Shown: positions 6,035-8,845 of the stretch, in pieces
How the letters are laid out: each line of letters begins with the position of its first letter
Numbering within the stretch: position 1 is the stretch's first letter
Assembly (NCBI GenBank): GCA_903837255.1
Contig: CAILTZ010000199.1
Span: 1 to 8,845 of the forward strand
Direction of reading: 5' to 3'
Origin: an uncultured Pirellula sp.
Lineage (GTDB): Bacteria; Planctomycetota; Planctomycetia; Pirellulales; Pirellulaceae
DNA length: 8,845 nt
Position numbers and translations under genes: made by a program
Notes under the pieces: generated by a model
What the model saw: the letters and a program-made list of their open reading frames with translations, nothing else
Databases searched by the model: none
What the model was told of the DNA's origin: nothing

Positions 6035-7148
6035 TTAGGTCCCCGGTTGCATGTTCATCATCCGATACCGCAGGAATGCGTCGAGGAAACCTTGGATGTC
6101 CCCACTCAGGACCGTATGGAAATTCCCCATCTGAAACCCGGTCCTTGCGTCTTTCACGCGCTGATCGGGGTGCAAAAAGTAGTTGCGAATCTGCGAGCCA
6201 AAGCCTGTCATCGATTTGCTATGGTATTTCGCGAGCTGCTCGGCCTCGCGTTTCTCTTCTTCGACCCGAGCTAAACGGGAACGAAGCATTTTCCAAGCTG
6301 CCGCGCGGTTTTTGTGTTGGCTTCGTTCGTTCTGGCACTGAACAGCCATTCCTGTCGGAATGTGGGTCAAGCGGATCGCGGAACTGGTTTTGTTCACGTG
6401 CTGACCCCCGGCCCCAGAGGCTCGGAAGACATCCTCGCGGACGTCCTTTTCTGCGATGTCGATATTGATCGAATCGTCGATCTCAGGAGATACATCCACT
6501 GCGGCGAAGCTCGTCTGGCGTTTGCCTTCGGCATTGTAAGGGCTGATGCGAACCAGGCGATGGATTCCTTCTTCTCCCTTGAGGTATCCGTAAGCCGACT
6601 CGCCTCGGACGACGATGGTGGCTTGGGTGATCCCTGCGGTTTCATCATCGGTGCGGTCGAGCAATTCAACGCTATAACCGTGTTGCTGAGCCCAGGAGGT
6701 GTACATGCCCAGGAGCATCTCGGCCCAGTCGTTGGCATCGAGTCCACCTTCACGAGCATGGACCGAGAGGATCGCACCGCAATCGTCGTTCGCACCGCTC
6801 AGAAGCGAGCGTATCTCAAGCTGCTGAGTGGTTTGTTCAAGGCGTTCGAGCTCCGCTTGGATCTCCTCACCCAACGATGGGTCTTCGTCGGCCATCAGAG
6901 AGAGTTCTTCGAGATCCGTACAACTCGAGACGACCTCCCTCAAAGGCTCGACGACTTTGCGAAGATTTTTAAGTTCCTGCACGACCCCTTGGGCTCGCTC
7001 GGGTGAATCCCAGAAGGTCGGCGAAGCCATCTCGGCTTCTAGGTTTTCGATCCGAGCCGATTTGCCGTCGTAGTCAAAGCCCCCCTCGCAACGGCACCAG
7101 CCGTTCACGGAGTTGGTCGATTCGGGGCTGCCAAGGGGAGTTCGTCAT
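6035..7148 (-). CDS. prfB: Peptide chain release factor 2, made by +1 programmed frameshift
   Basis: RF2 recognises UGA and UAA in the ribosomal A site and triggers peptide release. The gene is in two frames. The first is ATG 7146-7148 through CTT 7077-7079 (24 codons, containing QPRIDQLRERLVPLRGGL), followed by in-frame TGA 7074-7076. Skipping T7076 continues with GAC at 7073-7075 (DYDGKSARIENLEAEM) to TAA 6035-6037. The product is 370 residues; the E. coli protein is 365. The GGQ catalytic motif is at 247-249 (SGAGGQHVN). The stop-recognition tripeptide is SPY at 202-204 where SPF is usual, in LVRISPYNAEGKRQTSF. A single-frame call from the GTG at 7106-7108 would give an aberrant N-terminus (MNGWCRCEGGF). 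An in-frame TAA upstream leaves ATG 7148 as the only good start. It is first gene of the minus-strand operon. Confidence 0.93.
7073..7086 (-). promoter_or_regulatory. prfB +1 programmed frameshift site
   Basis: On the minus strand the bases read AGGGGGGCTTTGAC. CTT (7077-7079) is the slippery P-site codon, TGA (7074-7076) is the weak in-frame stop decoded by RF2 itself, and the following C is the usual context. The purine run upstream acts as an internal Shine-Dalgarno. In E. coli it is AGGGGG, a 3-base spacer, then CTT; here the G-run touches CTT, so the pairing register (AGGGGG with one spacer base, or GAGG with four) is uncertain. Low RF2 favours the shift, giving autoregulation. Confidence 0.92.
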
Positions 7149-7269
7149 TTCGAGGCCTACATGAGGTTACTAATCGCAACACATATTGCTCTCTAATTTA
7201 CCCAAAAAAACCAGTTCGCCTACGGGGTAAATCTCATCCAATGAGGTAACGATTAGAATCAATCGAAAT
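7149..7269. promoter_or_regulatory. Divergent intergenic region with direct and inverted repeats
   Basis: This 121-bp gap separates prfB (minus) from the PEP-CTERM gene (plus). ATGAGGTTAC (7161-7170) and ATGAGGTAAC (7241-7250) are a direct repeat with one mismatch, spaced exactly 80 bp. Each is followed by CTAATCG (7170-7176) or preceded by CGATTAG (7250-7256) sharing its last base, which are reverse complements of each other. ATTTACCC (7196-7203) and GGGTAAAT (7225-7232) form an 8-bp inverted repeat around 21 bases. I see no convincing -35/-10 pair for either direction. The region may hold the prfB promoter, and may also include decayed 5' coding sequence of the PEP-CTERM gene. Confidence 0.35.
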
Positions 7270-8037
7270 TTGAAGAATTCTCTTTACTCCGAAACCACGC
7301 ATAGGGAAGGGTTCGCGTCGAACACATGTCCGAACCATCCGAATTGGTCCTCTACAAAATATGTTGACACTACTCCAGGACAATCTGCAACCTTCGTTAC
7401 TACGACCATGGCAAGTGGTGGACTCCCAGGCAGTTATCAGCAAGTCTTGCTAACTCTGAGGGAAGGCCTAATAAGAACTTCGCATCTGCGAGCAAGCGGT
7501 GCAAGTGCTTTCAAATGGAATCCTTCGACCCAGGGAGCATTTACGTTTGTCGACTACTCCTTCAATTTGGTGATGACCAACTATTACAATCCGGCTCCGA
7601 ACACTCCCGCATCGGAAGCAGGAGCAGTGGGGTATGCCTTGCTCGTGTCTCAAGGTGGTCAGCTCTACATCGCTATGACCGAGATAGCCAATACGGCTCA
7701 AAACAAACAATGGGTCTCTATCAATCGAACCAATTTTACAGCATCGAGCTTTAATCGGGTCAATTCAAATGGATTGCAAGTAACGGGAGACAATCCAAAT
7801 TTTTCAGCTAGCGGAAGTGAGATTACTTTTGGCTACGCGATGGGAGTAAGTCACGGATCCTCGGGGGTATTCAAAGCGACCGAGAGTGGAATTGATAACT
7901 ACTCCTTGACGCTCCACAACGGTGACAATGGTGCGGCAGTTCCTGAGCCTGCCACGGCAACGCTAACGATTCTGCTGTTTGGGATTGCGGGTGTTGCATC
8001 GGCAAAACGAAAGAAAGCATGGGCAATCCAAAGATAA
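7270..8037 (+). CDS. PEP-CTERM surface protein lacking a signal peptide, possibly 5'-truncated
   Basis: The 255-residue frame from TTG 7270 ends with a clear PEP-CTERM sorting signal: VPEP at 224-227, a hydrophobic helix (TATLTILLFGIAGVASA) and a basic KRKK cluster. Such tails are processed by exosortase in bacteria with exopolysaccharide systems. The body (about residues 25-220, beginning PNWSSTKY and TPGQSATF, then SGGLPGSYQQV) is Ser/Thr/Asn-rich and beta-like, resembling secreted planctomycete lectin-like domains; no catalytic motif is recognised. PEP-CTERM proteins need an N-terminal Sec signal, yet residues 1-25 are hydrophilic. The frame is open only from 7231, after TAA 7228-7230, with no ATG before residue 47 and no Shine-Dalgarno. 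The real N-terminus may be lost or frameshifted. The region looks more AT-rich than its neighbours by eye. Confidence 0.6.
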   Translation: MKNSLYSETTHREGFASNTCPNHPNWSSTKYVDTTPGQSATFVTTTMASGGLPGSYQQVLLTLREGLIRTSHLRASGASAFKWNPSTQGAFTFVDYSFNLVMTNYYNPAPNTPASEAGAVGYALLVSQGGQLYIAMTEIANTAQNKQWVSINRTNFTASSFNRVNSNGLQVTGDNPNFSASGSEITFGYAMGVSHGSSGVFKATESGIDNYSLTLHNGDNGAAVPEPATATLTILLFGIAGVASAKRKKAWAIQR

Positions 8038-8063
8038 CCCTGTCCGCTAGTCAGGCTGTCTAG

Positions 8064-8756
8064 TTAGTTTCGCCAAAAATCAACCCACTTGATCTCGACC
8101 CAGTCGGGGTTCTCGTCGATCAGCCACGCTCTCGGTAGCGTCGCCTCGAAGTATTCGCTAATCTCAAGCGGCAGTCGGACTCGCTCCACAGGCTTGCCCT
8201 GGCTGCCTATAACCTGGATCAGCGAAGTCTCGATCTGTTTCGGCTTGGTGGTTGTGCTGACAGCCCCCGCGCTGTTGCGATCCTCGGCAATCTCGGTCCA
8301 ACTCTCCTGCAAACGCGATGAGTTGTATTCGCCCGAATACGTCCTCGATTTGCCACCCATCAGTTTGCCACCCATCACGAACTGAACCTGCTCCAACCCT
8401 TTCGTGTGCAATCGAACCACAAGCTTGGTCGGCCAACTCGCCTTGACTCGCTTGAGCTTGAATCCACCGATCCCCTTCCTGCTCTGTACGTCGAATACCA
8501 AACCATCCTTGGCATCGGTTGCGATAACGTCGACGCGATCCCCATCTTTGACGTCGCTAATGATGTAGTCGTCTTGCAAGTTACTATCCTTGGTCTTGGT
8601 AACAGGAGTACTCGAAACAGGGTTAACGGGATCGATTTGAGCTACTGCGGATGGATCGCCCAGCAAGAGCCATCCAACCGTCAGCAACAAAACAGCCGTC
8701 AAAGCCGGCTTCCAGGAGCAACCGTCGGTCGCATCCTTGGACGGATAAGCTTTCAC
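8064..8756 (-). CDS. Hypothetical secreted or membrane-anchored protein
   Basis: I do not recognise the family. From the GTG at 8754-8756 the product is 230 residues. It has a long n-region, a hydrophobic core (TAVLLLTVGWLLLG, about 19-32) and a likely cleavage after AVAQ at 37-40. The mature part has a Pro/Thr/Ser linker, then a beta-rich segment (DDYIISDVKDGDRVDVIAT, FDVQSRKGIGGFKLKRV), a Gly/Lys repeat (MGGKLMGGK), and a C-terminus ending EIKWVDFWRN. The GTG is preferred to the in-frame ATG at 8790-8792 because AAAGGAGA sits 5 bases upstream. The same frame stays open with no stop to the window edge, so the protein could be the C-terminal half of a longer fusion. It is convergent with the PEP-CTERM gene, 26 bp apart. 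Confidence 0.6.
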   Translation of the reverse strand: MKAYPSKDATDGCSWKPALTAVLLLTVGWLLLGDPSAVAQIDPVNPVSSTPVTKTKDSNLQDDYIISDVKDGDRVDVIATDAKDGLVFDVQSRKGIGGFKLKRVKASWPTKLVVRLHTKGLEQVQFVMGGKLMGGKSRTYSGEYNSSRLQESWTEIAEDRNSAGAVSTTTKPKQIETSLIQVIGSQGKPVERVRLPLEISEYFEATLPRAWLIDENPDWVEIKWVDFWRN

Positions 8757-8845
8757 GATTTCTCCTTTGCGGACCAAAAACGCACCAGACATCTGAAAGC
8801 CGTCGCCGACAAGCTTTCCGAATCCGTACCCCTTGAGGATCGCAG
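8757..8845 (-). CDS. Peroxiredoxin-like (AhpC/TSA_2) C-terminal segment, partial, in frame with the downstream gene
   Basis: Reading from the right edge in the frame of the 8064-8756 gene, the codons give ILKGYGFGKLVGDGFQMSGAF, LVRKGEIVKAYPSKDATD and so on. This resembles the C-terminal strand-helix of peroxiredoxin-like AhpC/TSA_2 proteins, where a G-D-x-x-Q-[ML]-x-G-x-F-[LV]-V pattern is followed by a strand and a short [HY]-x-S-x-D-A-x-D motif. No stop codon separates it from the transmembrane or signal segment of the next product. Either the two are one fusion protein starting outside the window, or the downstream gene starts internally in the same frame. The catalytic region would lie beyond the edge, so the match rests on about 40 residues. 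Confidence 0.4.
8761..8768 (-). promoter_or_regulatory. Strong Shine-Dalgarno before GTG 8756
   Basis: On the minus strand, AAAGGAGA is followed by AATC and the GTG; the GGAG core lies 5 bases before the start. It is the best ribosome-binding sequence I can see in the window. It supports an internal start at 8756, although the same bases also encode Lys-Gly-Glu in the longer frame. Confidence 0.55.

Noticed and set aside
6314..7006. Plus-strand frame of 230 codons opposite prfB
   Set aside because: It lies wholly antisense to conserved RF2 coding sequence, with no recognisable domain and no ribosome-binding site.
7035..7108. GTG at 7106-7108 as the prfB start in a single frame
   Set aside because: It gives MNGWCRCEGGF, unlike any RF2 N-terminus. 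The zero frame from ATG 7148 gives the expected IDQLRERLVPLRGGL followed by the canonical CTT TGA C site.
7149..7269. Sigma-70 promoters for prfB or the PEP-CTERM gene
   Set aside because: AT-rich candidate -10 sequences exist (such as TAAATT on the minus strand, 7195-7200) but none has a credible -35 at 16-18 bp.
8035..8066. Possible terminator between the convergent PEP-CTERM and hypothetical genes
   Set aside because: Only CTAG...CTAG pairing is present in the 26-bp gap, with no stable GC stem or T-run.
1..8845. CRISPR array, tRNA, rRNA, insertion sequence or defence system
   Set aside because: No spaced direct repeats of CRISPR type, no cloverleaf-like sequence, no transposase motifs and no terminal inverted repeats were seen. 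The gene content is metabolic, translational and surface-related.

Overview
The window reads as ordinary chromosome from a planctomycete, probably a Pirellulaceae/Rhodopirellula-type bacterium. The clues are a sialidase-like BNR protein and an FG-GAP protein with lipid-free signal peptides, a PEP-CTERM surface protein, an amino-acid-kinase-fold protein of the methanofuran/tetrahydromethanopterin C1 type, frequent GTG/TTG starts and weak Shine-Dalgarno use. The placement is inferred from gene content; no rRNA, tRNA, CRISPR array or transposase is visible.

Layout. Positions 1-3515 run on the plus strand: the C-terminal end of a membrane-anchored protein, an MfnE-like kinase (168-803), a secreted sialidase-like protein (824-1978), a pyroglutamyl peptidase I with a TTG start (2028-2654), and LarB of nickel-pincer cofactor synthesis (2736-3515). 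Spacings of 12, 20, 49 and 81 bp suggest at least partial co-transcription. A three-unit 15-bp tandem repeat sits in front of larB, and a four-unit 9-bp repeat covers the larB stop and reaches the stop of the convergent gene.

Positions 3534-7148 run on the minus strand and look like one operon: prfB (release factor 2), then 15 bp later cobL (fused CbiE-CbiT precorrin-6Y methyltransferase), then an FG-GAP/VCBS secreted protein whose ATG overlaps the cobL stop by 4 bp. The prfB gene carries the classic autoregulatory +1 programmed frameshift (CUU UGA C after a G-rich Shine-Dalgarno-like run). A naive single-frame call would lose its first 24 codons; the reconstructed product is 370 residues.

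Divergent from prfB is a PEP-CTERM protein (7270-8037) with no usable N-terminal signal peptide. Traces of one lie upstream in another frame behind a stop, so this looks like a decayed or recently broken gene. The intergenic region between them holds a direct repeat 80 bp apart and an inverted repeat. The right end (8064-8845, minus strand) is one continuous open frame: a secreted hypothetical protein with a strong ribosome-binding site and GTG start, reading without any stop into what resembles the C-terminus of a peroxiredoxin-like (AhpC/TSA_2) protein that leaves the window. It is either a true fusion or two genes sharing one frame.

I see no new defence or mobile system. The most interesting points are the right-edge fused frame, the broken PEP-CTERM gene, and the prfB recoding site with a continuous G-run in place of the usual spacer.
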